Of a stretch of 64,000 bases of DNA, positions 8,542-19,621 are shown in pieces. Position numbers and translations under genes: made by a program. The stretch is from Methanobacterium sp. (GTDB lineage: Archaea > Methanobacteriota > Methanobacteria > Methanobacteriales > Methanobacteriaceae): contig JACRPY010000006.1 in NCBI GenBank assembly GCA_016222945.1, positions 310,001-374,000 on the forward strand, given 5' to 3'. Each line of letters begins with the position of its first letter. Positions within the stretch are counted from its first letter, which is position 1. The notes beneath the pieces were generated by a model that did not search any database, was not told the DNA's origin, and was given only the letters and a program-made list of their open reading frames with translations.

Positions 8542-9447
8542 CTAATTTTCAGCATAGGGGTTATAAAAAAGCCTTCTAAACCCTAAAACTTTAAATATAT
8601 TTCTTTTTACAACTATATCACGTTTTCCTATTAATATGCGGCGCAATAAATCCCCAAGGCCGCCTCCAGTTAAAACATCCATTACATAATCAAAATAATG
8701 AGGATTTTCAATTCCAAGCTTCTTTTCAAGGAATATCTTAAGAGTTCCACGCCTGATAAATGCTATAACTAATACGGTAATGAGAAATAGGGCTAAAGTA
8801 ACAAAAAAACTGCCATAAATGTATCCAATACCATAATACATTCCTAAAGCGCCACCTAAAATAGCATAAGCGATTCCAAGACCCACTGCAAATGAATGAT
8901 TCCCTACCTCGCCCATCATAACTTTTCCTTTATAATCCAGGGGAGCATATCCTATACACGCTGCCAAAATGATTAAAGGAACAATTAATCCGTTAAAACC
9001 AGCTAAAATCATGGAAACGATTACAATAAAACACATGGTGATTATTGTTGAGCAGGCAGCACCTGGCTGCATATCTGCAATGTTTAAGGGCTGGATCATA
9101 AGCCCGATAAGGATGGATACAGGCCCTAAATAATAATAACCAACAGCAATCACAAGAAGCATCCCTATACCTCTTGAAATCTGTCCAATTTCAATGGAAA
9201 TATTTTTAATTTTTTTTCTACCAATAATATCATCAAATAATGCAAAAATACCAATAATAGCGATTAAATAATTATAAGGGATCGGTAAAAAGATTACCAT
9301 GGCTATAAATGGTGCAATTCCAACGGCACGTGGAGTGCCACCTCTAATTGTTGTATACAAACTTCCGCCGGATTTCTGGATGATCCATTTTAAAAGCAAT
9401 GTTAAAACAGCAGATATTAAAAATGTAAAAATGATTTCTGTATACAT
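8542..9447 (-). CDS. MraY/WecA-like polyprenyl-phosphate glycosyltransferase (GT4 family), divergent
   Basis: The 301-residue polytopic protein has about nine membrane helices and follows the MraY/WecA plan. An early loop contains TTIRGGTPRAVG (compare the MraY substrate loop). A cytoplasmic ALFDDIIGRKKI loop carries the paired Asp of the Mg/catalytic site. A further loop, GEVGNHSFAVGLG, stands where MraY has its GDTGSLALG loop. In Methanobacteriales such proteins are candidates for attaching the pseudomurein precursor to undecaprenyl phosphate. That role is inferred, and the altered third loop suggests a different sugar or acceptor. A good AGGTGA site precedes the start. Two exported peptidase-like genes lie upstream on the same strand. 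Confidence 0.75.
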   Translation of the reverse strand: MYTEIIFTFLISAVLTLLLKWIIQKSGGSLYTTIRGGTPRAVGIAPFIAMVIFLPIPYNYLIAIIGIFALFDDIIGRKKIKNISIEIGQISRGIGMLLVIAVGYYYLGPVSILIGLMIQPLNIADMQPGAACSTIITMCFIVIVSMILAGFNGLIVPLIILAACIGYAPLDYKGKVMMGEVGNHSFAVGLGIAYAILGGALGMYYGIGYIYGSFFVTLALFLITVLVIAFIRRGTLKIFLEKKLGIENPHYFDYVMDVLTGGGLGDLLRRILIGKRDIVVKRNIFKVLGFRRLFYNPYAEN

Positions 9448-9513
9448 TAATTCACCTATTAATAAAATAGAAAAAAATAGTATATTAAATTTGTTAAATT
9501 TACCGTACTATTT

Positions 9514-10128
9514 TCATAATTTATCTAAAACCTCAATAAATTGACTGGCATCAGAATATTTCCTTTCATATGAATCATCCTTATAGGTTTCATATACTAT
9601 GGCATGAATTCCTTTCCTGGCAAGTGGTTTTGTAACATATAATGGGCTTGATCCACCTGGAGAATACATATTTAAAAATGGAATCTTCTTGGTAATATTA
9701 TTCACATAATCTATAGTTTCATCATCTTTGGATACAGGATATATGAATCGAGAGTATTTATAACCGATTTCCTTCCCTAAATCTTCATGGATATCTACAA
9801 CAAGTTGAGGTTTGGCATTTATAACATCAGGCACCACTATTTCATTGGCGATCAATTGACCATTCATCCTACCAATGGTGAAATGCAAAGGACTTTTGGT
9901 TACATGAATCTTGTAAAGAATGAATTTTTTAGATAATGTATTTGATTTATCTTTAAGTACGGCTTCGGTAGCATTATGGAACTCAGATTCACGGGGATGG
10001 ACTCCTGTTATTAATATAACAGTTTCTTTAGAGTTTTGATTTCCATAAACTACTTTTTCAGCCCATCCGTAACTTTTATTTCCTAGATTCACTGCTGAAC
10101 TTTTACTTTCTAAAGGATTAGCGTTCAT
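9514..10128 (-). CDS. Exported M14-like zinc peptidase homologue (start uncertain)
   Basis: The 204-residue frame carries the three-part zinc/catalytic pattern of the M14 carboxypeptidase/aspartoacylase superfamily: ITGVHPRESE (HxxE zinc pair), then VVDIHED (third ligand), then IVYETYK (catalytic Glu). It is a paralogue of the next gene upstream, with the same length and motifs. The first ATG (10128) has no ribosome site. The frame runs on for 28 more codons to an ATA at 10212 that sits seven bases after GGAGG. Those codons encode a typical signal peptide. The true product is therefore probably about 232 residues and secreted. Wall (pseudomurein peptide) trimming is a guess from context. Confidence 0.8.
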   Translation of the reverse strand: MNANPLESKSSAVNLGNKSYGWAEKVVYGNQNSKETVILITGVHPRESEFHNATEAVLKDKSNTLSKKFILYKIHVTKSPLHFTIGRMNGQLIANEIVVPDVINAKPQLVVDIHEDLGKEIGYKYSRFIYPVSKDDETIDYVNNITKKIPFLNMYSPGGSSPLYVTKPLARKGIHAIVYETYKDDSYERKYSDASQFIEVLDKL

Positions 10129-10209
10129 GGCAGTATTCCAACTAATTCCAATGATTGAAAAAGTTAAAATTAGAAATATAGCAGATATAATAATGATATT
10201 TGTTTTTTC

Positions 10210-10224
10210 TATTTGTATTCCTCC
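10210..10224 (-). promoter_or_regulatory. GGAGG ribosome site followed by an apparent ATA start codon
   Basis: On the minus strand GGAGG is followed by seven bases and then ATA, in frame with the M14-like gene at 9514-10128. No ATG, GTG or TTG lies in frame between the upstream stop and the internal Met. The spacing is ideal, so either ATA is used as the start or a normal ATG has mutated. Confidence 0.6.
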
Positions 10225-10325
10225 GAAAATATTGAAAATACTGTCTATTAAATGCTGAAAATGATTTTTGGGTATGTTAATTCACTAAAAAAAAAATAAA
10301 AGAAGGTATGAAATTTTTTAATTGA

Positions 10326-10976
10326 TCATAGCTGGTCTAATGCAGTAACAAATTGACTGGCATCAGAATATTTGGTAGCGTATGAATCAAATTTATATGT
10401 TTCATAGACCAATGTAGGAATTCCTCCTTTGGCTAGTGGATTTGTAACGTATTTGGGGCTTGTACCTTTTGGTGAATACATTGCCAAAAATGGCATTTTT
10501 GAAATGATTACATTGGCATAGTTTCTTGTTATCCAAGTTTTTGATATTGGATCTAAGAATTTAGCATATTTATACCCACTTTTTTTTCCCATGTTTTCAT
10601 GTATGTCTACAGCAATTTTAGGACGGATTGCTTTTACATCCCGAACAACAAACTTGTTTGCAAGTAACTGTCCGTACATCCTGCCCCTATTGTAGTTCCA
10701 CGGGCTTTTTGTTACATGAACTCTGTAAACCACGTATCTTTTTGATAAACTGCTTGATTTATCACTTACCGCGGCTGCAATAGCATCATGGAACCCGTAT
10801 TCACGGGGATGGACTCCCGTTATTAATACAACAGTTTCTGCAGCGTTAGGATTTCCATAGACACTTTTTTCAACCCAACCATATTTGGTTCCACCAATGC
10901 TAGATCCTGCAAAACTCACATCAACAATGGAAATTACAAATAATAAACAAATGAGAACTCCAATTATTTTCCGCAT
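10326..10976 (-). CDS. Exported M14-like zinc peptidase homologue
   Basis: The 216-residue protein has a clear signal peptide (MRKIIGVLICLLFVISI, cleavage probably after SFA at about 23). The mature part is one domain with ITGVHPREYG (HxxE), AVDIHEN and LVYETYK, matching the zinc ligands and catalytic Glu of the M14 superfamily. The intervening RGRMYGQLLAN segment may position substrate through its Arg. The start is well supported by GGAGGCGGAAAATG. It lies directly upstream of its paralogue and a MraY-like gene, which suggests work on the envelope. The substrate is unknown. Confidence 0.8.
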   Translation of the reverse strand: MRKIIGVLICLLFVISIVDVSFAGSSIGGTKYGWVEKSVYGNPNAAETVVLITGVHPREYGFHDAIAAAVSDKSSSLSKRYVVYRVHVTKSPWNYNRGRMYGQLLANKFVVRDVKAIRPKIAVDIHENMGKKSGYKYAKFLDPISKTWITRNYANVIISKMPFLAMYSPKGTSPKYVTNPLAKGGIPTLVYETYKFDSYATKYSDASQFVTALDQL

Positions 10977-11057
10977 TTTCCGCCTCCCATATTATAATAA
11001 AGAATGATTTTTAATTCTTAATAAATAAATTTTGCTTTTTTTTTGAATTTAAAATAA

Positions 11058-12119
11058 TTATTTCAGACCATACCTTAAAAGTGCTGCAATCCCTCCAAGA
11101 GATTTTAATTGTTTCCCACCTTCATGTTCACTGCTTATAACCATCACTTTACCGCCAGTATTTTCTACAAGGTTCATAATTCCTTCAACATCATCTTCAC
11201 GTACCATTTCATCTAAAACAAGTAACATTTCTGCAGCACCAGCATTAGAAGCATCCATAACTTCTTTTTTTCCATATGTAACTAAATTTGATGATTTTCC
11301 AATTTCCTCTAAAACTTTATTAATAAACCTCATTTCTTGAGCTATACGATTTTCAGCAGCCATCTCCTCAATAGTGCCCTTCCTAAGGACTTCCTGTATT
11401 CCTACTCGTCCGCCAGTTCCTGTACTCTCAACTCCTGAAATTTTGGCAAGTTCCGGGTATTTACCACCTAAAAAATTGTAAAATTCGCCCTTAGTAAATC
11501 CTGGGCCTGCTATAACAATCCCTTGAATGTCTTTAAATCCAGAAAGTGCTTTTGCAACTTCGTCAAAGAAATTAGCTATATTTTTTCCTCTATCCTTTTG
11601 GATAATCCGTTTTCCAGATATTCCGCCTATGATGGGACCATAATAATCTATTCCATACTGTTTGATAATTCCTAAATCTGCTACATCATCTTCAATTGCA
11701 ACAATAATTGCCGATGGTTTTTTAGATGAATCTACAGCATTTTTAACCCTTTTTATAGCCCATCTTGACCATTTTTCCTTGGTGATCTTTATTGAATAAT
11801 TTAATTTTAAATCAAGTGTGTGATGAGATCCAAGGGGGACTAAATCTTCAGGCCCATGTTCTATTATGCCAGTGGCTCTTAATTTTCCTGTGTATTTATG
11901 GAAATTTATACTTTCAACAAGTATTCCCATAAAAAATGTTTTTTTAATTCCCCTATCACTTCTTAAACGTTCCCCTGTGGAATCTTGGATTCTACGGGTT
12001 GTTCTGGATGATATTAAATCGCCAGTTTCTATTATATGTGATAAATGCCACAAATCGTCTAATGTTTCTGGAACAAGTTCAATTACTCCTTTTTTTGTAT
12101 CTTGATGAACAATGCGCAT
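11058..12119 (-). CDS. pelA: mRNA surveillance protein pelota (aPelota)
   Basis: The full-length 353-residue protein has the three pelota/eRF1-like domains: an Sm-like N-domain with the decoding loop (LISSRTTRRIQDS), a central domain with the GPGFTKGEF motif, and a C-terminal domain with DEMVREDDVEGI and SSEHEGGKQL. Pelota binds stalled ribosomes with an empty or poly-A-filled A site and, with aEF1A and ABCE1, splits them. It lacks the GGQ peptide-release motif, as expected for pelota rather than aRF1. The start has GGTGAT six bases upstream. It is transcribed alone. Confidence 0.97.
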   Translation of the reverse strand: MRIVHQDTKKGVIELVPETLDDLWHLSHIIETGDLISSRTTRRIQDSTGERLRSDRGIKKTFFMGILVESINFHKYTGKLRATGIIEHGPEDLVPLGSHHTLDLKLNYSIKITKEKWSRWAIKRVKNAVDSSKKPSAIIVAIEDDVADLGIIKQYGIDYYGPIIGGISGKRIIQKDRGKNIANFFDEVAKALSGFKDIQGIVIAGPGFTKGEFYNFLGGKYPELAKISGVESTGTGGRVGIQEVLRKGTIEEMAAENRIAQEMRFINKVLEEIGKSSNLVTYGKKEVMDASNAGAAEMLLVLDEMVREDDVEGIMNLVENTGGKVMVISSEHEGGKQLKSLGGIAALLRYGLK

Positions 12120-12335
12120 ATTATCACCGCTGAATTTATAATTATAATAATTGTTTACTAATTAAATCTTGAAAACTTTTCAATTCTTAGGTTTTTAATT
12201 TATTAATTTAGGTGGAGGATGTTTTGTTGTATTTAGATAATGATTATGTCATTTTCAATTAAATATTTTCTTATTAAATTTTTTAGGGTTCATAATCTTT
12301 TTTACATAGTTTATTAATCATTGATAATCCAGTAT

Positions 12336-12351
12336 GAAACCTTTATATATA
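12336..12351 (+). promoter_or_regulatory. BRE/TATA promoter of the 12386 gene
   Basis: A purine-rich BRE (GAAAC) runs straight into a TATA box (CTTTATATATAT). Its distance to the AGGAGGT ribosome site predicts a transcript start near 12370, with a very short leader. Confidence 0.65.
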
Positions 12352-12385
12352 TGATTATAATAAACAAAGTTCAGGAGGTAATAAT

Positions 12386-12706
12386 TTGACTAAAGAATTA
12401 GAAAACAAAATAAAAAGCACAATGAAAGATGTAAAAGCATGGCAAAGAGTACCAACGTCTGTAAATGGGGTTTATATTGTCAAAGCTCCGGGGAATACAG
12501 ATAATGATACATTAATGATAGAAATAAATCCATTGAACGATAGAGGTACTTCTATGAAACGGAAAGGTTTATTTTTAAAAAGTTCTTTAGAATTTGAAGG
12601 TTTTGAGGAAGTTTTTAAAAGTGAAAATGTGATGGTGCTTTTGAACACCATTGAAAATATTAATGGAGGGTCAAAAAAGGAAGAAATTAAAGCAATAGAA
12701 CTATAG
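12386..12706 (+). CDS. Conserved small protein of unknown function (106 aa)
   Basis: This 106-residue soluble, charged protein starts at TTG seven bases after a perfect AGGAGGT site. It has a short N-terminal helix (TKELENKIKSTM), then alternating hydrophobic strands (GVYIVKA, TLMIEIN), a basic loop (TSMKRKGLFLKS) and a final helix. It could be a small alpha/beta fold. No catalytic or metal motif is visible and I do not recognise a family. The strong promoter and ribosome site suggest high expression. It stands alone. Confidence 0.75.
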   Translation: MTKELENKIKSTMKDVKAWQRVPTSVNGVYIVKAPGNTDNDTLMIEINPLNDRGTSMKRKGLFLKSSLEFEGFEEVFKSENVMVLLNTIENINGGSKKEEIKAIEL

Positions 12707-12948
12707 AATAATATTAATCAAATATGGGACGAATTTAAACAATATTTTTATTTTATTTCTTTTTAATTAGAACTGTTTTTTAAATTAAATCCTCTGGCAT
12801 TTTGCTTGTTAACTTATTGTGTATTTATTCTTTAAAAGCAATTAGGTTAATTTTCAAAATAAAGTTAAAATAAATTGATTGAAATATAATATTAAATTAT
12901 AATAAAAAGAAAATCTAATTAATATATAAAAAAGGTGGAGATTTTTCA

Positions 12949-14253
12949 TTGAAAGTAACAGTAATTGGTGGAACAAGAGGATTAGGCAAATGGATAGCCC
13001 AATTTTTGAAGGATAAAGGTTTCAGTGTAGTTATAACTGGAAGAGATGAAATAGCTGGAGAAAAAATATCTAAAAAACTTGGGGTCAAATACACTTCAAA
13101 TAATGCTGAAGCTGTATCTAACGCTGATATCGTTATTTTAGCAGTTCCTATTGATGCTGTATCAAGTGTAATTCCAAAAATTGCTCCTTTTTTAAAAAGA
13201 GGTTCTCTTTTTATGGATGTTACTTCAGTTAAGGAAAAACCTGCTGAGATCATGAAAAAACATGTTTCAGAGGGTATTGAGATAATTCCTACACACCCCT
13301 TATTTGGGCCACGAATCAGGTCATTGGATGGTCAGGTTGTAGTTTTAACTCCTGAAAATAGGGGTGAATGGTACAAAAAAGTCTTTAAATTTCTTGAAAA
13401 TGAAAATGCAAGAGTATTAGTTACTACGCCTCAAAATCATGATAAAATGATGAGTATAGTTCAGGGATTAACTCATTTTGCATACATAGGTATTGCAGCA
13501 ACTATTGAACGGCTTAAAATAGATGTTAAAGAATCCCGGAAATTTGAAAGTCCAATTTATGGTTTGATGGTGGATATGATAGCACGTATAGTTGCACAAA
13601 ATCCTTATCTTTACTACTCGATACAGACTCAAAACAGATATGTTAAAGAAACTCATGAAACATTTATATCTGTTTACAATGAGTTAAATGACATGATTTT
13701 AAGAGAAGATGAAGCAGGATTTGTTCATGTTATGGGAACTGCTGCTAAACACCTCGATGATTTAGAAGCAGCTCTTGGAAGGTCTGATAAGGCAATATCT
13801 GCTTTAACAGAAGAAATTAGGATTCTAAAAAATTCTATAGGGAATGAAGTTGGATTAAAACATATTTATTCTGATAATATCCATGTTGGTGTCTTAAAAA
13901 AAGTATCTTCTGATTTTATTGTCTTAAATGAGAATAATAAGAAAGTAAACTTAAAATTATCAAATGTAGAAGTCATGGATGATAATGAACTTATTAAATG
14001 GAAAACTGAGAATCTTCCAAGGAAATCTTATGATATTTCGGCTGTTTTTCCAGAAAACTGCGATCCTGATATAATTGTAGAGACTATGGGAAATTTAAAG
14101 GATGTAGTTGATGTATCAATTGCTGATAAATATCAGGGAAATCAAATTGCACCGGGAAATATAAGTATCACCTTTAAATTTGAAGTTATAAATCCTGATG
14201 CTAGATTTGAGGTTGAAAATCTTTTGAAAGGTTTTGGATCGAAGATTCGTTAA
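12949..14253 (+). CDS. tyrA: Prephenate dehydrogenase with C-terminal extension
   Basis: The 434-residue protein starts at TTG after GGTGGAG. An N-terminal Rossmann domain has the dinucleotide motif VIGGTRGLGKWIA (residues 5-17). The family motif THPLFGPR (about 106-113) contains the His expected to take part in prephenate decarboxylation. A helical dehydrogenase domain runs to about residue 285. The last 130 residues form an archaeal-type regulatory extension with an ACT-like pattern. The enzyme oxidises prephenate to 4-hydroxyphenylpyruvate for tyrosine synthesis. The gene is monocistronic. I am sure of the enzyme and less sure that the C-terminal part is a true ACT domain. Confidence 0.92.
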   Translation: MKVTVIGGTRGLGKWIAQFLKDKGFSVVITGRDEIAGEKISKKLGVKYTSNNAEAVSNADIVILAVPIDAVSSVIPKIAPFLKRGSLFMDVTSVKEKPAEIMKKHVSEGIEIIPTHPLFGPRIRSLDGQVVVLTPENRGEWYKKVFKFLENENARVLVTTPQNHDKMMSIVQGLTHFAYIGIAATIERLKIDVKESRKFESPIYGLMVDMIARIVAQNPYLYYSIQTQNRYVKETHETFISVYNELNDMILREDEAGFVHVMGTAAKHLDDLEAALGRSDKAISALTEEIRILKNSIGNEVGLKHIYSDNIHVGVLKKVSSDFIVLNENNKKVNLKLSNVEVMDDNELIKWKTENLPRKSYDISAVFPENCDPDIIVETMGNLKDVVDVSIADKYQGNQIAPGNISITFKFEVINPDARFEVENLLKGFGSKIR

Positions 14254-14400
14254 AATATATTTAATTACACTTGTTCATGGGTTTGATTAATCTGTGACAC
14301 TCTTTTATGTCTAATTTTGATGAACTACCGTTAAATTTATAATATTTTAAGATAATATTATATATCGTAGTTATTTAATATGGTATATATGTATAAAAAC

Positions 14401-14416
14401 AAAAGCTTTATATATT
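14401..14416 (+). promoter_or_regulatory. BRE/TATA promoter of cdc48
   Basis: AAAAGC directly precedes CTTTATATAT, a standard archaeal BRE/TATA pair. It predicts a start site near 14440 and a leader of about 85 bases before the GGGGGAT ribosome site. Confidence 0.6.
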
Positions 14417-14524
14417 AGAATATATCAAATATTATAGTAACTCGAGTTAACTAAAACATTATTTGAATTTAAAATTAATTTTAACAGATATAACTCATTA
14501 TAACTAAATAAAAGGGGGATTATT

Positions 14525-16711
<2,187 letters not shown>

Positions 16712-16853
16712 TTGGAATTTAGGGAAGTTAAAGTATAACTTTCCTTACTTTTATTTTATTTTTTTAATTAAAATTGTAATTGATTAGAATAAGAAAATTT
16801 ATTAAATATTTACCTAAAATAGATTATTTATAGTTTAAAAAAAGTTTAGGGAG

Positions 16854-17309
16854 TTATTTATCTTCTTTTTTTACTTTAGTGTATTTTGGGGAGGAATATG
16901 TCTCTAAAGCTTCACGTTTAATATACTTTCTTAGATCTTCAACCTGCAGAATATAATCATCGATTATTTCAATAATTTCTTCATAAGGCCTGAGTTGCCT
17001 GGCACGTTCTGATAATAATTTTTTACGTTTTTCTGTATGGCTTAACTCTTTTCCAATACTTATTATACCTAAAATTTTAGGTTTTTCAATTATTGACTCG
17101 TTCAGATACAAATTTCTAAGAGATCTAATATCTTTAGTTATTTCACGTCTTAATTTTAAAATATCGCTTTCAAGACGCTGTAATTTAACTAATGTGGATC
17201 TAGCCTCAAAATCTGAAGATAAATTTAATTCAGATTCATCAATATACATTTCCTGAAGTTTTTCATAGTACTCTTCAGGACTTATTATTAAAAATTCATC
17301 TTCTTCCAT
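16854..17309 (-). CDS. Coiled-coil protein, paralogue of the 55687-56082 gene
   Basis: This 151-residue protein is almost entirely helical and charged. Two coiled-coil segments (about 40-72 and 85-140) flank a short ILGIISIGKEL linker. Segments such as REITKDIRSLRNLYL and IIEIIDDYILQVEDLRKYI align in order with the protein at 55687-56082, so the two define a small family. There is no ribosome site. A TATA-like CTATATATAATG lies about 29 bases upstream of the ATG, so the transcript may be nearly leaderless. Function unknown. Confidence 0.8.
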   Translation of the reverse strand: MEEDEFLIISPEEYYEKLQEMYIDESELNLSSDFEARSTLVKLQRLESDILKLRREITKDIRSLRNLYLNESIIEKPKILGIISIGKELSHTEKRKKLLSERARQLRPYEEIIEIIDDYILQVEDLRKYIKREALETYSSPKYTKVKKEDK

Positions 17310-17669
17310 ATCTACTGATTATGAAGAATCATTATATATAGATATCGGTGGATTATTATTTTTAATAAAAAAGGATTTATTGTTCATCATATCTTTAACA
17401 ATGTGCTTAGAAGCCTTTTTTAATCTAAAATTAGAAAATACAAGTTTCAATGTAAAATCCATAATAAAGTTTTACAATATAAAATGAAAATGATATAATT
17501 AGGCTTTTTAATGATTATTATCCCTTTTTTTAATGTTTGGATTGTATATAAAAATACCAATCAGACTAAACTTAAATATAATTAACCATATAATTAGGTG
17601 AGAAACTGTTAAGTAAAAATAAATGATTTTAAGCTATTTTAATAAAAAAAGATTTTATCAGGTGAAATA
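17310..17669. other. Intergenic gap, divergent promoters
   Basis: This AT-rich stretch has no credible gene. It holds the TATA-like element of the coiled-coil gene near 17332-17345 and, on the plus strand, a likely promoter for the homocysteine hydrolase gene around 17565-17590 (AAACTTAAATATA). Confidence 0.4.
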
Positions 17670-18920
17670 ATGAGTAATGTAAAGGATATGTCGCTTGCGC
17701 CAGAAGGAAAGAAAAAAATAGAATGGGTACAAAGACACATGCCGGTTTTAGAGCATATAAAAGCAGAATATGAAAAAGAAAAACCATTCAAAGGAATAAC
17801 AATAGGTTCATGTTTACATCTTGAACCAAAAACCATAAACCTTGGATTAACACTCCTTGCAGGCGGTGCAGAGGTTGCAATGACTGGATGCAATCCTCTT
17901 TCAACGCAAGACGATGCCACAGCAGCAGGAGCAGCAATGGGCCTTAAAATGTATGGTTGGAGAGAAGAAACCACAGAAGAATACTATGAAACCATTCATA
18001 AGGTGCTTGATCACAAACCTGATATTTTAATAGATGATGGCGCGGACATGATATTTTTAGTGCATAAAGAAAGACCAGAACTAATAGAAAGTATAATGGG
18101 TGCATGCGAAGAAACAACAACTGGAATTCACAGACTAAAGGCAATGGCCGAAGACAAAGCACTAAAATTCCCTGTAATAGCAGTAAACGATGCATACACT
18201 AAATATTTATTTGACAACAGATATGGGACAGGCCAATCAACATTTGACTCTATAATGGGCTCAACCAACATCTTAATCGCCGGAAAAACAGTAGTTGTTT
18301 GCGGATATGGCTGGTGCGGCCGTGGGGTTGCAATGAGGGCAGATGGTCTCGGTGCAAATGTTATTGTAACTGAAATCGATCCAATAAGAGCATTAGAAGC
18401 TAAAATGGACGGATATAGGGTTATGAAGATGGAAGAGGCTGTTAAACATGCTGATCTTCTTTTAACTGTAACTGGAAACATAGATGTGGTTAAAGGGGAT
18501 CATTTCAAAAATATGAAAGATGGATGCATACTTGCAAATTCAGGCCACTTCAATGTGGAGATAAACAAAAATGACCTCCTAAAAATGGCAGTTAAACATG
18601 AACAGATTAAAGCAGATATTGAAGGCTTTGTAATGGAAGATGGAAGAACATTATACTTACTTGCAGATGGAAGACTTGTTAATCTTGCAGGCGAGCGTGG
18701 ACAGGGTCATCCGGCAGAAATTATGGATATGAGTTTTGCTGTACAGGCTTTATCAGCTAAACATTTACTTTCAAGTAAATTGGAGAATCAAGTTTATAAG
18801 GCTCCAGATAAAATTGATGATATTGTGGCAAGACTTAAATTAAAAGCAATGCATATTGAGATTGATGAATTAACCCCAAGACAAATCGAATACACTGAAA
18901 ATTGGGAAGAAGGAACCTAA
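17670..18920 (+). CDS. ahcY: S-adenosyl/S-inosylhomocysteine hydrolase
   Basis: This 416-residue protein has the full AhcY plan: a substrate domain with TGCNPLSTQDD, the DDGADM block, the catalytic Lys region, and an NAD domain with VVCGYGWCGRGVA (about residue 209). The C-terminus lacks the extended Lys/Tyr tail of bacterial and eukaryotic enzymes. NAD-dependent cleavage releases homocysteine from the spent methyl donor. In Methanocaldococcus the homologue prefers S-inosylhomocysteine after deamination of SAH, and the same may hold here. The start has AGGTGAAATA. The next gene downstream is DUF2119, on the same strand. Confidence 0.95.
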   Translation: MSNVKDMSLAPEGKKKIEWVQRHMPVLEHIKAEYEKEKPFKGITIGSCLHLEPKTINLGLTLLAGGAEVAMTGCNPLSTQDDATAAGAAMGLKMYGWREETTEEYYETIHKVLDHKPDILIDDGADMIFLVHKERPELIESIMGACEETTTGIHRLKAMAEDKALKFPVIAVNDAYTKYLFDNRYGTGQSTFDSIMGSTNILIAGKTVVVCGYGWCGRGVAMRADGLGANVIVTEIDPIRALEAKMDGYRVMKMEEAVKHADLLLTVTGNIDVVKGDHFKNMKDGCILANSGHFNVEINKNDLLKMAVKHEQIKADIEGFVMEDGRTLYLLADGRLVNLAGERGQGHPAEIMDMSFAVQALSAKHLLSSKLENQVYKAPDKIDDIVARLKLKAMHIEIDELTPRQIEYTENWEEGT

Positions 18921-18983
18921 AAACATTCCATATTCTCTTTTTAACTTAATTTTTATTTTTTTTAATTTAAACAGGTTTTTTCG

Positions 18984-19595
18984 ATGGTTTACAAAAAAGT
19001 AATAGATAAAGGAGAAAAGCCTAAACGTCTTTTTATTGGAGGAGTACATGGACATGAAGGGCTAACAACCATAAAAGCATTATCACAAATTTCTGATGTT
19101 GACGTTAAAAATGGAAATCTTACAATTTACAATTTTGATGAAAGTCATTATATTAGCACTCTTGACAGGCATTACTACAACTTGGATATGGGTAAAAAGA
19201 TTGTATCCATAATTAGAGATTTAAAACCTGAAATGTATGTGGAATTGCACTGTTATAACTCCAACAGTTTTGAAAGATTAACAGATACAAACAGAAAGGA
19301 ACATACAGGAGTTCCACCTTTGATACACCTTGAAAAAGGCGTTTTAATAGGTTCAATATCTCCATATATCCGCACATCTCTTTTTGATGAATGGGATGTT
19401 TGTATAACTCTTGAAATTCCATGTAAACCCTCAAAAGAATCTATGGATGTTTATTTGAATGTGATGAGGGCTGTTGCAACTTCAAAGGATAAGTATGAGT
19501 TACTGGATAATTTAAGGGTTGATTATTCTGATCAGGTTGATACTGCAGCTAAGTATGCTGTGGAATTGTATTGGGATGGATATCCTCCATTATAA
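18984..19595 (+). CDS. DUF2119 protein, M14-like zinc-site motif
   Basis: This 203-residue protein matches the archaeal DUF2119 family. The sequence contains FIGGVHGHEG (HxxE), MYVELHCYN (second His) and ITLEIPC (Glu), which is the order and spacing of the zinc ligands and catalytic Glu in the M14/aspartoacylase superfamily. It has no signal peptide, so it is cytoplasmic. It follows the homocysteine hydrolase gene by 63 bases and may be co-transcribed. That suggests an amide or peptide hydrolase role in cofactor or one-carbon metabolism, but no substrate can be read. The ribosome site is weak (CAGGTT). Confidence 0.8.
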   Translation: MVYKKVIDKGEKPKRLFIGGVHGHEGLTTIKALSQISDVDVKNGNLTIYNFDESHYISTLDRHYYNLDMGKKIVSIIRDLKPEMYVELHCYNSNSFERLTDTNRKEHTGVPPLIHLEKGVLIGSISPYIRTSLFDEWDVCITLEIPCKPSKESMDVYLNVMRAVATSKDKYELLDNLRVDYSDQVDTAAKYAVELYWDGYPPL

Positions 19596-19621
19596 CTCAA
19601 ATTTAGTAGAATTATAAGTAT

